A stretch of DNA of 64,000 nt from Sialis fuliginosa (taxonomy: Eukaryota; Arthropoda; Insecta; Megaloptera; Sialidae), in NCBI GenBank assembly GCA_961205875.1, contig OY540815.1:7812001-7876000 (forward strand), written 5' to 3'. The translations under genes and the position numbers were made by a program. The notes beneath the pieces were generated by a model. The model saw nothing but the letters and a program-made list of their open reading frames with translations. It was not told where the DNA came from and did no database searches. This document shows, piece after piece, positions 1 through 11,530 of the stretch (positions are counted from its first letter, which is position 1; each line of letters begins with the position of its first letter).

Positions 1-299
1 AACAACGCTAGGTAATGTGTTATTTGTCCTTTATCTTTAATTGTCTAAAGTAAACTGAATAGTTTGACATATAAATAAATAGTGAACCAGTAACAATTTT
101 TTAGGGGGGAAATGGATACCCAGTTAACCTATTTTCAAAAATTATTATAATAATCATAGACAAAATAAAATTTTAGCCCCCTACAGGCACCATTTTTGAT
201 TTAGAAAAAAAATAGAAAAAGGGTCAAATTCCGCATATTTTTTTTACCTAGCTTTAGCTCCTTATTGTCCCCCCTGAAAAATTATTTATTCAATAAATT

Positions 300-460
300 T
301 GTACATATTTTACTAGAGGGTGTCATTTTACATGTTCAGTAAAAATTTCAAGTTTCTAGCTTATATAGTTTACTAGCTATTTAGATTTGAGTGAAAAGGA
401 CGGACGGACGGACGATAAAGTGAGATTAATAGAGTTTCTTCGGAACCCTAAAAAAAGAGA
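300..460 (-). repeat. Lepidopteran dispersed repeat fragment with 'agggttccg' end
   Basis: On the minus strand this begins with 'ttttttagggttccgaag' and runs into a (CGTC)n tract at about 399-412. The same 'tttagggttccgtag' plus 'gtccgtc' arrangement recurs on the plus strand at 12,140-12,205. Repeats with this 'agggttccgta' phrase are common in Lepidoptera (family knowledge). The class was not determined. Bases 1-300 show only AT-rich sequence. Confidence 0.5.
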
Positions 461-469
461 TAGATACAT

Positions 470-830
470 CCCAAACGTCACCGCATCTCTCTCACTGTTT
501 TGGAGAAATTTTACACCATTATGTTAATTCAGAATGCGCGTCTATGATAATAATATAATTATTATTCCATTTTCTAATCCGGTCCGATATATGTAAATGT
601 CTATGTGTGTTCCTCTTCTCAAAAAGATTGGTGACCTCTGTTGTAGATAGATAGAGCGAGAGAGCGCAATATTATCGGCGGAGGAACAGCGGAAGCGTGC
701 GCGCCCGGAAACATAGTTACCTAACGGAATTCAACATGGAATCGGATCCGGATTCCGGACATTCCCGGTGTCGACGCAAGTTTTCATACTGATGAGGACT
801 GCCGTGTGTAATAAAACCATGTAAAGTTTG
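470..830 (+). other. GC-richer unique island; possible promoter or first exon
   Basis: This island stands out from AT-rich surroundings and does not recur elsewhere in the window. It has GA-rich tracts (gagcgagagagcgc near 655-668), a CG-dense stretch (about 674-712) and a short open frame starting at an ATG at 736 in good context (caacATGga). That frame encodes 18 residues beginning MESDPDSGHSRC and stops at 790. No convincing splice donor is visible before the stop, so it may be a short ORF, a leader exon or plain regulatory DNA. Function is unknown; the exon idea is inference from composition only. Confidence 0.25.
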
Positions 831-1145
831 TTCCTCAGGCAAAATATTCACCGTAGTAATTGCTTTTACAGACATACAGAGTAATTATTGTGTGTGAAGG
901 ACAGTGGCGACATTGAATCTGGCCGTGCTTTCCGACATTTTTTGCTAATTAACCTTTTGAGTGTGTTATTTCTATTTTTATAAGTGACGATTTAACTGGT
1001 TTTAATTATAAAAGCATTTTATATGTAATATAAAATATTAGTTTATTTAATAATTGAAATTAAATAGTTACAGATCTCGTCGATTAAAAATTAAGCATCG
1101 GCGGAAAGGGTATTTTGCTAATAAAATAAAATACTATTCCTTTTA

Positions 1146-1313
1146 ATGTTCCTTTAACTAACTGTCATATTATTGACAGAACCAAGCATAATATATTTAA
1201 TTAAATGAGTTTTTAGTTTTCTACATTATGTTTTTACAACGCATATAATGTACATTTTTCATTGAGAGCCTAAATATTGATTTAAATCACGTTTGTAATA
1301 TACAAAATCTAGG
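1146..1313 (+). repeat. Dispersed repeat, copy 1 (partner at 35,833)
   Basis: About 168 bp starting 'atgttcctttaac' and ending 'cgtttgtaatatacaaaa' match 35,833-36,000 on the same strand with scattered substitutions and small gaps. No coding potential is seen. It is followed at 1,339-1,350 by 'taataccgggcatta', which equals one end of the Harbinger-like MITEs at 40.2 and 42.7 kb, so a truncated MITE end abuts it. Confidence 0.7.
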
Positions 1314-1866
1314 TTAAAGGAGCTTTAAATTGGTTGATAATACCGGGCATTACTATATTATAATAATTATATTACAAAAAATAATATATATGTGGATAGT
1401 TTGGTTTAAACATGGGCAAAGCAGCAGATAATAGGATTTTTATTTGATATAGAAATATATTAATTTTATATCTTTAGAACTTCGCATATAAGGACCCTAT
1501 TACTATTCAAAATACATTACACATCTGTTATTAAAAAAATGAGTATATTAAAAATATTCCAAATCCAAACAAACTTTATTAACATAGTATATACTTAATT
1601 CAAATTGAACATTTGTTACAAACACTTGAATGAAAAACTTCATAGTACCTAATATAATATTGTATAAATCGATTCAGTATAATAGAGCTCATATGTAAAT
1701 ATATCGATATTTACGTCTCAAAGAAAAACACATATTACAACCCAAAATAATATTATTCCACTACTCCTAGATCTTCTTCATTTCAATATAAACAATTGCC
1801 GGCGGAGTTGGGCTAAACACATATAACCAAACTTAAATATACACGCATACACAAATACACTTGTGC

Positions 1867-2122
1867 AAACACAAAAAACACAACGCTATGTGTCTATGGG
1901 TACTCGCATTTGTGGGTAGAGCATTTATTTATTTATGTATAGCAACGTAAAAGAGAGTCATCAGATATTTAGCTATCATAATTATAATATTAGCTTTATA
2001 CGAATATTGCTGAAAAGGATAAAATATTCTTTCTGTATCCACCATTTATGTCAATAAAAAAAAATGTAAGCACAAAAAAACACAACGTTATGTGTTTATG
2101 GGTACTCGCATTTGTGGGTAAA
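1867..2122 (+). repeat. Composite repeat: ~145-bp unit between two ~50-bp direct repeats
   Basis: Two copies of a roughly 50-bp block ('cacaacgctatgtgt...ctcgcatttgtgggta', at 1,867-1,917 and 2,070-2,121) flank a roughly 145-bp unit at about 1,923-2,070. That unit is almost identical to 8,078-8,226. The near-identity suggests recent copying. Confidence 0.7.
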
Positions 2123-2176
2123 GGTTTGTTAAATAATGTTAGTTCAATTCAATTTGTTTTTGTTTTTATTCGTAAT

Positions 2177-2540
2177 TAGCTGTGCCCGCGGCTTCGCTCG
2201 CGTGGAGTATGGAATTATTGTTTAGGATTTTTTGCGACCAAGCGCATGCGAATCGTTCTCTCTGCCCCACTCCAACACTGTACTTGTTTTTAAGTTCACG
2301 CGTTATTAATAATATTTTACCGTATATAACTTATTTAAAGTTATATCGTAAACTATAGCACCAAATTTGATGCTGTCTACATTAAATATTTATTACGATG
2401 AAATCATTTATTTCGGTAAGGATTAATGTTTTTCAGATTTAAGTCCACGTAAACAGAATACAAACATTTTAAATTTTCTTTGAAACATAAAAGCAGTCAT
2501 TGTGGCTTAAATATAAATGTTAGATATATGGTATCATCGA
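2177..2540 (-). mobile_element. Helitron-like 3' end fragment (minus strand)
   Basis: Read on the minus strand, this ends in a GC-rich 'gcgagcgaagccgcggg' hairpin followed by 'cacagcta', the same kind of terminus as the element ending at 23,598. The internal part (about 2,400-2,520) is the reverse complement of 23,080-23,215, with shared blocks such as 'aagtccacgtaaac' and 'agcagtcattgtggctt'. It is therefore a truncated, inverted copy of that family. No Rep/helicase coding is present, so it is non-autonomous. Confidence 0.6.
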
Positions 2541-2639
2541 CTTTATTTTAGATCTTTTAATTTTATACAATTATTTACTACATTATATTGTTGATCAAAA
2601 CTCATTCCATATTAAATTAAACTATTAAAGTTAAACTAT

Positions 2640-3300
2640 TTTTGGTGCGATATAGATTTTCTTTTAAAAAAATTACAAATTTAAACACAACCTTTAACTC
2701 GTGTCTAGTGGTGGGGGAAAGAGATCAAGGGAAAAATATACTTTCAGGGAGGTTATTTTACAAACTTAAAAGAGGTTTATACGTTTATGTTTTAATTCTA
2801 AAACACAATTCGAGAAAAACATATTTATAAAAAATAAATAATTAATATAAGTAGGTATGCATTCACGAATTCACAAAGTATACAACAATATTAAATTTTA
2901 ATCTCCAAAATCTCGTCGTTAAAATCATTTGTTTGCACACACATACCAAATATTATAACAACACAACCCTGCAAACGCATTTACGCGTTGCGGTGACCGC
3001 TGGCGTGATGGTGTGGCCATCTGGTGCCGCCTTTATGAACCCACACGCACACACACACACACATGAAGGGGTTGGCCAAGTGACAATGTTTAGTATAGGT
3101 GCTATCTTAGAACTACTACTTGCTGGTCAATGACTATTATAATGTTTTGTTTTATTTGTTTATTTTATATCGTAAAATAAATGGCAACAGGGCTGTAGCA
3201 TTGCGCTCGTAGCTACAACGAAAGGGTGATGATCAAGTGTCAACTCATCACAGTTTTTTTTGCAACATTAATTTAAATAACGTATTGAACACTGAACAAA
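2640..3300. other. No recognisable gene; short CA-rich tract
   Basis: Only short open frames occur. A (CA)n microsatellite lies at about 3,044-3,062. A small GC-richer patch (about 2,970-3,040) is unexplained. I see no domain or splice pattern. Confidence 0.5.
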
Positions 3301-3303
3301 AAA

Positions 3304-3832
3304 CATAGGTCCACAAAAAAAGTGGTGTGTGCTGGGGTAGAGACCCAACTTTTATTTTGTATTTTTTCCCGCTGAACACGAATCCGTCGTCATAATTGGG
3401 GGTTGATGAACAAAATCACGAGAAAACCAAAAAATACCGATAAAAACCGGTTTCTCGTGATTTTGTTCATCAATCCCCAATTATGACGACGGATTCGTGT
3501 TCAGCGGGAAAAAATACAAAATAAAAGTTGGGTCTGTACACCAGCACACGCCACTTTTTTTATACCTATGATGGTTTTTAACGGTTTTTTTGATTTTCTC
3601 GTGATTTTGTTCATCAACCCCCAATTATGACGACGAATTCGTGTTCAGCGGGAAAAAATACAAAATAAAAGTTGGGTCTGTACCCCAGCACATACCACTT
3701 TTTTTTTAGACCTATGTTTTGGTTCTTATCGGTTTTTTGGGTTTTCTCGTGATTTTGTTCATCAACTCCCAATTATGACGACGGATTCGTGTTCAGCGAG
3801 AAAAAATACAAAAGAAAAGTTGGGTCTGTATT
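3304..3832. repeat. Four-copy array of a ~130-bp unit, first copy inverted
   Basis: The unit carries 'ttctcgtgattttgttcatc', 'ttatgacgacggattcgtg' and 'aaagttgggtctgta'. It occurs once inverted (about 3,304-3,446) and then three times in direct orientation (about 3,447-3,575, 3,590-3,714 and 3,720-3,832). Copies 1 and 2 therefore form a large head-to-head palindrome. Unit identity is high. No coding potential. Confidence 0.85.
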
Positions 3833-4130
3833 ATCAAAAACTTAAAAAATAAAACCGACTTAAAAAAACCTAAAAACACTGAAAAATATACCTAATAAAC
3901 TAATAAGTAAAACAAACAGTTTTTAAAGTCGATTTTCTTATTATTTTTTTTTAATTATTAGTTTTTTTTTTAATTTTCGTCTTTTGAGTGGAGTATCTTC
4001 GAAGTTTATTGTCGGATTCTGATAAAAAAAATGCCCAAATCGGTGCATAATTGTCAGTTAAAAATAAATAAATTATACTTAACTTCGACGCTCAATGGGT
4101 TACGTCTAAAAACACGTTTTTGATTATAAT
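3833..4130 (+). repeat. Lepidopteran 'aaaaccgactt' repeat, copy 1
   Basis: It starts 'aaaataaaaccgactt' and contains 'acagtttttaaagtcgattt', 'gagtggagtatctt' and 'aaatcggtgcataattg'. Related copies occur at 50,780-51,130 and 60,035-60,830, the last ending in a 'gaattgagaacctcctac' tail. That tail is characteristic of an abundant lepidopteran interspersed repeat (family knowledge). Class not assigned. Confidence 0.6.
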
Positions 4131-4579
4131 TTTCTGAAAAATCCACATAGCGTCAGCATATGTAACATTTCCGTAATTCAATACAAATAAAAAACATACC
4201 CCTCTTCCCCCAAACTGTATCCACCAACCGAAATAAACCACCATTGGAATTTAATTTTAAAAAATAAAAATCTATCTTTTCGATAACATTCTTCTCTTTT
4301 TTGGAGTATATATTCCCAACCTTCACGTTCTACGGTTCGTAAACTTTGATCGAACTGCCCCCTCACCCACTATCGTTGTAAACGTGTCGTTGTCGGCTGC
4401 ATTATCTCCACCGAAGCGTCATAGACGGTTGAACGGCTCTCACACATTCAGGATTTCAATTATCTAATGTCCAAGGATCACATTTTACAAAGGAATCGAA
4501 GAAAGAGTGTTTGTAGTGCATTGTGACAATTTATTTCAAGGTTTACTAGGTTTTTACTTAAAATGAACTGTCGCTGATT

Positions 4580-4690
4580 TTTGAAGTTATACTTCTTTAG
4601 ACGCACCGCGACGCATTTTAACAATTCACTGGTGACCATGTTCGATGCAACGCACGGAAATTTTCGGGTAAATTCGTTTTTGAGTATTTG
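4580..4690 (+). repeat. Diverged repeat shared with 8,487-8,600
   Basis: The block 'cgcaccgcgacgcatttt...catgttcgatgcaacgc' here resembles 'agcacactgcgacacatttt...ataatgttcgaatgtgacg' at 8,487-8,600. Alignment is by eye and imperfect. It lies just upstream of the decayed transposase. Confidence 0.4.
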
Positions 4691-4752
4691 AGTAGTCATC
4701 GATTGATTTTTCCATATACCGTAATATTTTTTTATACCAAACGTATAAAATG

Positions 4753-5479
4753 ATACAGGGTGAGGCAAAATAACAAGCGATTTTGAAAAGCGCGGGAATC
4801 GTGCTGTGCCGATGAGAGGAAGTGGGAACGCTATCGGCCATGTTCCACAGCCATTAACATTTAGTAGCAATGGAGCGTTGGACCCCTCAGCATCACGCGT
4901 ACGTGACAAGGCCCATTTCCATTTGTCCGGTTACGTCAACAATCAGAATTTTCAGTATTGGAGTAACGTGAATCCTAAACAACTTCATCACAAAACCTCT
5001 CCACTCCAATAAAGTTACTGTGTGGTGCGCTATGTCTTCATACTTTTTCGAAGATGCACTTGGCAGAGCTGTAACAGTGAATTTAAAGCGATACGCAGAC
5101 ATGTTGGAAAACTTTTTTACTCCACAACTTGCACAGTACGAAATAAACGAGGAGACATTTTTTCAACATGACGGAGCAATCTTCCACACAGCGAGAATAA
5201 ATATGAATATTATAAAAAGTTTATTTCCAAATCACGTGATCTCTTAAAACGGGGATATCGCATGCCCCCCCCCCCCCATAACATGCGATTTTTTCTTGTG
5301 GGGTTACTTGAAGAGTAAGGTGTATCAGGATAATCCACCGAGAACAATTGAAGCTCTGAAAGAACGGATCCGACAGGAAGTGGTTCAAATCCCACTGGCC
5401 AATGCTGCAGAATGTGATGAAAAACTTCAGGGCCCTGCTGAAAGAATGTGTACATCTGAACGGACGTCATCTATCATAA
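4753..5479 (+). pseudogene. Decayed DDE transposase (Tc1/mariner-IS630 group), internally deleted
   Basis: A TIR-like 'acagggtgaggcaaaataac' starts at about 4,755. The frame opens at ATG 4,870 with MERWTPQHHAYV, typical of the N-terminus of this family, but then jumps straight into the catalytic half (HFHLSGYVNNQNFQYW), so the helix-turn-helix region is deleted. After a frameshift near 5,010 it continues with VTVWCAMSSYFFED and FFQHDGA. At 5,266-5,276 a long C tract replaces the conserved segment before the last catalytic Asp. It resumes with CDFFLWGYLKSKVY and, after another shift, ends LKECVHLNGRHLS at 5,479. A clear 3' TIR is not seen. It cannot encode active enzyme. Family features are from established knowledge; the breaks are read directly. 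Confidence 0.88.
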
Positions 5480-6240
5480 GGAACTTTCTTTAATGCTTTT
5501 TTATGTAGTTTAAGGTGGTGAAAATAAAATTTGGAATTTTTTTTTACAGTCTTTTCAAAATCGGTCTTTATTCTATCCCACACTGTGCTCTGATTGATCA
5601 ATTTATGTATTAGAAATAACAGACTGATAATTATGTTTATTGAAACCGAGTATTACAGTTATATAATAGATTAATTGATCTAAATGAAAATATTTCCCAA
5701 ACAAAAACGTGTGCAGTTATAAAGTACTAAGAAAGTCGTGACGATGGGCAAGAAAATAAATCATATTCAGTGGGTTAAATGATGTTCTAACAAACAAAAA
5801 GAGAGAAATGCAAGACCCGTATGCGATGGTATAAAAAGAAAACAGGTTGATCTTTCGGCGTGGCTTGCGCCCGCACTACCCCTTATAATAAATTCAAATA
5901 ACTTTATACATTTATCTGATTGATGATATAGATGTTTGCATTGTAACTGTCATACATAAGAAATACGCATATCTATCACATGCCGATATCTGTGTATCTT
6001 AAACTAATAATTCAAACTTATTTTTACTCATACCATATATTCTGGTTTGTGCGGAACGATCTTATATATGTATGATGTATATGTAATGCACATAAATTTA
6101 CATTTTCTACTGTGTAATGTTTATAACAGAAATGCTACAGTTATAAATGTGGAATTGATATTTATTTGATAATGTTGAAACTATGGAAGACATTAAGAAT
6201 TGAGTTTATTTAATTTTTATAAATCGATTTGGATTTGCTG
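5480..6240. other. AT-rich intergenic, no gene seen
   Basis: Simple AT-rich DNA with a short GC patch near 5,850-5,890. No ORF, repeat partner or RNA gene was recognised. Confidence 0.5.
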
Positions 6241-6242
6241 TA

Positions 6243-6525
6243 AAATGTTACTATCAAGATGATAGATGTTTTATGTATAAAGAATATCTTCATAGCAAAA
6301 ATGTTCTGAAAATTTTAATAATTTAATGCATAGGGAAGTTATTGTAAGGGGTCCAAAAATTAAAAGCAAGAATTGACGTTAAATGTTACTATCGACATGA
6401 TATATGTTTTATGTATAAAGAATTTCTTCATAACAAAAATGTTCTGAAAATTTTAATTGATTTTTAATTTCATTATTAATTATCCAGCATAGGGAAGTTA
6501 TTGTAATGGGTCTGAAAATCGAAAT
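6243..6525 (+). repeat. Tandem duplication, period ~140 bp
   Basis: The segment 'aaatgttactatc...tttatgtataaagaat...cataggga agttattgtaa' is present at about 6,243-6,366 and again at about 6,382-6,525. Copy 2 carries a short extra AT stretch. Both copies are non-coding. Confidence 0.8.
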
Positions 6526-6529
6526 CAAA

Positions 6530-8077
6530 AATGTCAACATATTTTTATGTTTCAAAGTCATTATAGTATATGTACGTACGTGCGTCATTTTTTTCCTGCA
6601 CGAAATCTTGCAAATAAAACATACAATTGACTTCGTTGGTGTGCCAATTGAAGCGTCTTGGCGTGAATATGATTTGAAATAAATTTCATCTAGTTAGTAC
6701 AAAAAATCTGCAAAAAGTAGATATCAGAATTTATTGAAAAAGAATATCAGATCTAATTTATTTTAGTGGCAATGGATACTTTCAGACCTTGTATATAGAT
6801 AATAATAATTAAATTAATAATTAATCAATTTAAAAAAATAGTCCAGACACGTATTAAGTGATATTTTAGGCCCCTACTTTTAAAATAACATATTCACATA
6901 AACTATATAGAAACAATAAATAATCAGTATTCAAGTATTGATAGTCATACTATGTTAGGAAGCTGGTTGGGTGGACCTCAAGGGTCGCACCTCACGCTTG
7001 TTTTTAATTTGGTCCGACTCTATGATGAACATGAATATATTTCCCTAAAGTAGGTAAGTTGTATATTTGAATGGTCAATGCTTGAGGAATTGATAAGTTC
7101 CCAGATTTTTGGTCTATTGGCTGCTATTTCATATTTATTTTCTAATCGAAAAATGAAATAAAAATCGATGTGAAAAATGATTATTTTATTAAAATCATCT
7201 AAAATATTTTGTAATTTAAGAAGATCTGTCATAAATTTTTAACACCAACAGTATTTGCAGTAAATCCAACACATCAAATATCTGAATGTGAAATTGATAC
7301 CTATTTGATAGCATTGCAACTATGAAAGCTATTAGATATTGATAATGAGATAGAAAAATGAATAATCGTTTGCAATACCGAGTTTTTATTATTCATGAAA
7401 TTCGAATACAGGCTAAAAGCTTGTTGGCATGAATTTTTATGACAGTGATTATATTATGCTCGCATGAGATTGACATATTGGCAAATGTGTACTGTAAAAT
7501 TTTTATTAATCAATCGGTTAATTTTTGTATTGATTTTTTTCTCTAAATTATAGATACATGCGTGAAAGATTATTTTTTCATAAACATATACTTTTTTAAT
7601 TCTAAAGTTTCAAAATTATCAGAGTTAAAAAATATAAAAAAGAGTTGTTTTACAGATTATCAAAATGGGTATTTTCATCAAAATTCGCCAAAAATGTCTT
7701 AATAAATGTCAAAGGAAAATTCAAGACCGTTTTTTACGCAGTTTTTTCTTTTTTCTTTATAACTATGACTTAATCTAAATGGCAATATAGGCCATATTAG
7801 TATCATTGGAAGACATGAGCAAAATAAAAAATAAAATAAAAACATTATTTTTTATAACAATAATTATAATTATCTTTCCAAAGATACCAAATAGAACAGT
7901 ACAGTGTAAAGTAATGAAGAAAAAAATGACAATTTTAAAGTGCACTTGAATTTTCTATTGAACTTTTTTGAATTATTATATCTACACGTTTTTTAAAATA
8001 AAAATTAAAAGTGTAAATATGTGAACGTACATAAAAATCATACCGTACATAAAATTAGTTACATAAACAAGTATGGT
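6530..8077. other. AT-rich intergenic, no gene seen
   Basis: A weak echo exists between about 6,150-6,205 and 7,287-7,346 ('gaattgatatttatttgata' versus 'gaaattgatacctatttgat'). It is otherwise featureless AT-rich DNA with short chance ORFs. Confidence 0.5.
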
Positions 8078-8226
8078 ACGCATTTATTTATGTATAGCAA
8101 CGTAAAAGAGAGTCATCAGATATTTAGCTATCATAATTATAATATTAGCTTTATACGAATATTGCTGAAAAGGATAAAATATTCTTTCTGTATCCACCAT
8201 TTATGTCAATAAAAAGAAATGTAAGC
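8078..8226 (+). repeat. Near-identical copy of the 1,923-2,070 unit
   Basis: It begins 'gcatttatttatgtatagc' and ends 'tatgtcaataaaaagaaatg'. It matches the unit at about 1,923-2,070 with almost no differences, on the same strand. The open frame across it is a chance product of the repeat. Confidence 0.8.
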
Positions 8227-8599
8227 ACTTTGTATATAAGCACTTTTCGATTGATTGTATCATCTGAATTCCATATTTCTTTTTTTATTTATTTTTATCG
8301 ATGTTGTATGTGGAATATTTTCACTTCACTGATCACAATCAACATATTTCAGTAACTCTGTTTGTATAGTATGCAAAAAAACATCGAGCAAATCAAATGT
8401 TATGTGTAGATATTAACAGCGTTTACAACAGGGGTGTGCTATTTTACCCCCACTTATATAATATTGTACGTTTTTTAAATTATACTTTTTTAAGCACACT
8501 GCGACACATTTTTTCTGGGCATTGAAAAGCATTGACCCGTCATAATGTTCGAATGTGACGTATCGGAAATGTGACGATCTTCGAGTAAACTCGGCCGGG

Positions 8600-11085
8600 G
8601 AACTGAACTGTCTTACAATCAGTGGCTTACACTACCGTATGCTTGTCTATGTCAGACACTCGATGTGCTTTATATTTTTGGTAGCGGGTATGTTTAGCAC
8701 GTTTAGATTATAGCAGTACATGTTGTTAGATATTATATTTATGTTTTTGTTAATGGTTTTTGAAGTGAAATAAAATATTTTATTAATAAATATTTTCTTG
8801 TTTCAAATATGGCTTTTCCGAAACTAAGATTTTGATATTTGAAAGAAATAGTCTATTCATAAAATATATTTTAAAAATTGTGTTATAAATTTTTGATAAG
8901 TTTTATTTAAAATATTTAATTTTTCGTAGTTGTTTTTCAATAACGCCAAATAAGTTTACCTTTTAACGCGTGTACATAATACACCCATTTTTTAACGTTC
9001 TGTGTGCTCCTTCATATATATTATTAAATGTTGAACAGCACTGGTGTAGATTTTTAGATCTAAAAATACAAAGAAATGTAAGTATTTGTCATAGCAATAT
9101 TTAAAATTATTTTATATTATACAAATTACAAATATTAAAATATAAATATAAAATAGGGGAAAAATACAACCTTCATAAAATATATCACAAAAAATGTTTA
9201 TACATTTTTTACCACGATTAAATCCTTCAAAACATACATGTAAAAAATTTTACCCACACTTAATTTTTATATAAAAATTGTCCTCGGTTAATTACGAGAT
9301 TGTAACAAGTTTATTTGAATAATTATTTCATAAAAATATTCGTGCAGATCTCTACTACCATGAAGTTTATTTTTGTAATCCTGACTGATAAACTTCAACA
9401 GGAAATGAATCCAAAAGGGGTATACCAACCGTTATTCTAGATTCTTTTTTGCATGATTTCAACATTTTCATAGTCATTTTTTTTAGAGAAAAATATATGA
9501 TTGTTTAAAAAAAAAATTCTTTGCCAAGAAAATATACTTTAACAAGAAAATTTCTGAACCAATTTTAATTGAATTATCGCAGTTATAAATCCTAGGACCG
9601 TAAAACTAGGTTAGAGTTTAGATTGTATAATAAATTATTTAGGACAATATTATTATTAAGGACAATTTAAAGTTAATAGTTTTAAATAAAACATGTAAAA
9701 ATTAAAAAAAATAATCAAAGGGACCTGTGAAATAAATCTAAACTAAACCAAGGCCAAGAACGTCTTCTTACACATAAATAGAAAAATGTTAAAATAAAAA
9801 GGATAGGAATTTGTGATGTTGATTAAATTTTGTAAAACTAAAAAATATATTTGATATTTTTAATTTATCTATCTATCGATATTAAAATTGAAAAGTGTGA
9901 AAATTATCATATCTCCTGAAATACTTGATTATAAATCACTTTAGAACCAACTGTAATGTTCGCATCTATCATTATATTAGGTTATAATGCAAGTAGCTTA
10001 CATTCATAAAAACTAACTTTATTTTTCAATTATCCTAAATGAAGTGGGTAAAGTACAAAGCTATAAATTTCACAAGCTGTATAAAACATAATTTAAAAGT
10101 AACAGCATGAAACTAATAACAATAATAGCTAAGTTTGATCTTTCTCTCGAATGCTGCAAACGATGTTTTGGTATAGGGGAGAGAATATACAGTATTTTTA
10201 CATTTACATCTTGTCGTTAGGGGAATTTTGTTTTTATTTCCCTCTCAGCGAGTTATTGTTTATTGAGGGGTTGGGGTTGGATGCAATACAAACTTAATAG
10301 GTTTATAAATAAGCTGTCAAAGTGTGCGAAGAGTAAACTAACGGAGTTGACGCTGTCATTTTAAATTCATTTCGATGTGTAAACTTTTTTTTACATAATT
10401 ATAAAAGCATTTTAATATTTTTTATTTTTCATTCTTAATGGAGAAATTTAAACCATAAGATATTTACAGTTAAAAGTTTTATATTAATATAATCAAATAT
10501 AAGAATGTCTTTTAAGAATACAATTTTTAAATTAATCGATATTTTATGTCAAGAACAACTTTATCGCGGCTTCATCCGCGTGTATTTCAGAATCATTGCA
10601 ACTGACTCTTTCTTAATTCCGTCCACAACTTAATAATTATTCAACATAAGATATTGATATGAAAAATGTGATACTACATATAAATAACAAAACTAACAGG
10701 AACATTAATAAGGAACTATGTAATAATAATAAACTGCCCTGGTCGGCACAAGACTTTTTTATACATCATGATACAGAAAAAATTACAGAAGTTAAGACTT
10801 TCTTACATTACATTAATTGTTGTTTTGGTCAATGTTTGAGATATATTTTAATTCTATTCTGTGATTTTATTTCAAACGTTTTTATTATAAATCGTTATCA
10901 TAATTTTCCTGTTTAAAAAATGTTGTTTTGTCAATTGCTTCTTATTTATTTAATATTTCAACAGTTCAACACGTTTTAGATATTATTATTTCTACACGAC
11001 TATATTGATAGTTGTAAAAATTAAATGCTTTTACTTTCATAGATTACTAGATTATTCATATTATTAAAATTATTTTTAAATAAAA
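8600..11085. other. AT-rich intergenic, no gene seen
   Basis: No coding, RNA or clear repeat structure. At 10,565-10,590 'cgcggcttcatccgcgtg' resembles a degraded Helitron terminal hairpin on the minus strand. The open frame at 10,659-10,916 has no recognisable domain and is best treated as chance. Confidence 0.5.
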
Positions 11086-11089
11086 ACTA

Positions 11090-11530
11090 AAATTATTATT
11101 TTTTGGTCAATTTAAATTTATAAAAGATTCAAAATAAAGAATAAAACATAGATTATAGAAAATAACGTTCTCTACAACTTTTATTGTAAACATTTTTCTC
11201 TCTTATGAACCATTTGAAATAAAATTAAAAATAAATGATTATTTTCTAACACATTTTTTTTAATATGAATACAACAAAAATTATAGATAATAATATTCTC
11301 TATAACTTGTATCTAAAACATTTTTTCTAATACGTACCGTTTAAAAAATAACTCGAAAAATTCAAAAATTATAGAAAACCGATTATTTCCTAAACAATAT
11401 TTTTGGGGGAAAAATGAACACAACATAAATTATTCATAAGAACATTTTCTATAACTTTAATTAAAAACAGTTTTTTCTACTGCACACCGTTAAAAAAATA
11501 ATTCGAAAAATTCAAAAATTGACATCAAAC
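11090..11530. repeat. Degenerate tandem array, ~120-130 bp, about three units
   Basis: Each unit holds 'ttatagaaa(a/t)' followed by 'ttctctataacttttat', then 'aacattttttct', a 'ccgtttaaaa' block and 'aattcaaaaatt'. The units are heavily diverged. A related scrap appears at about 24,345-24,440. Confidence 0.55.

Noticed and set aside
2933-3133. 66-codon frame with His/Thr runs near a CA repeat
   Set aside because: The His/Thr runs are translated (CA)n microsatellite; the rest shows no family.
3304-3832. CRISPR-like array of regular repeats
   Set aside because: Units are ~130 bp, one is inverted, spacers are not unique sequences of constant length, and the DNA is insect nuclear.
4478-4909. 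143-codon minus-strand frame opposite the decayed transposase
   Set aside because: It overlaps transposase remnants in antisense, has no recognised domain, and its left half lies in a diverged repeat.
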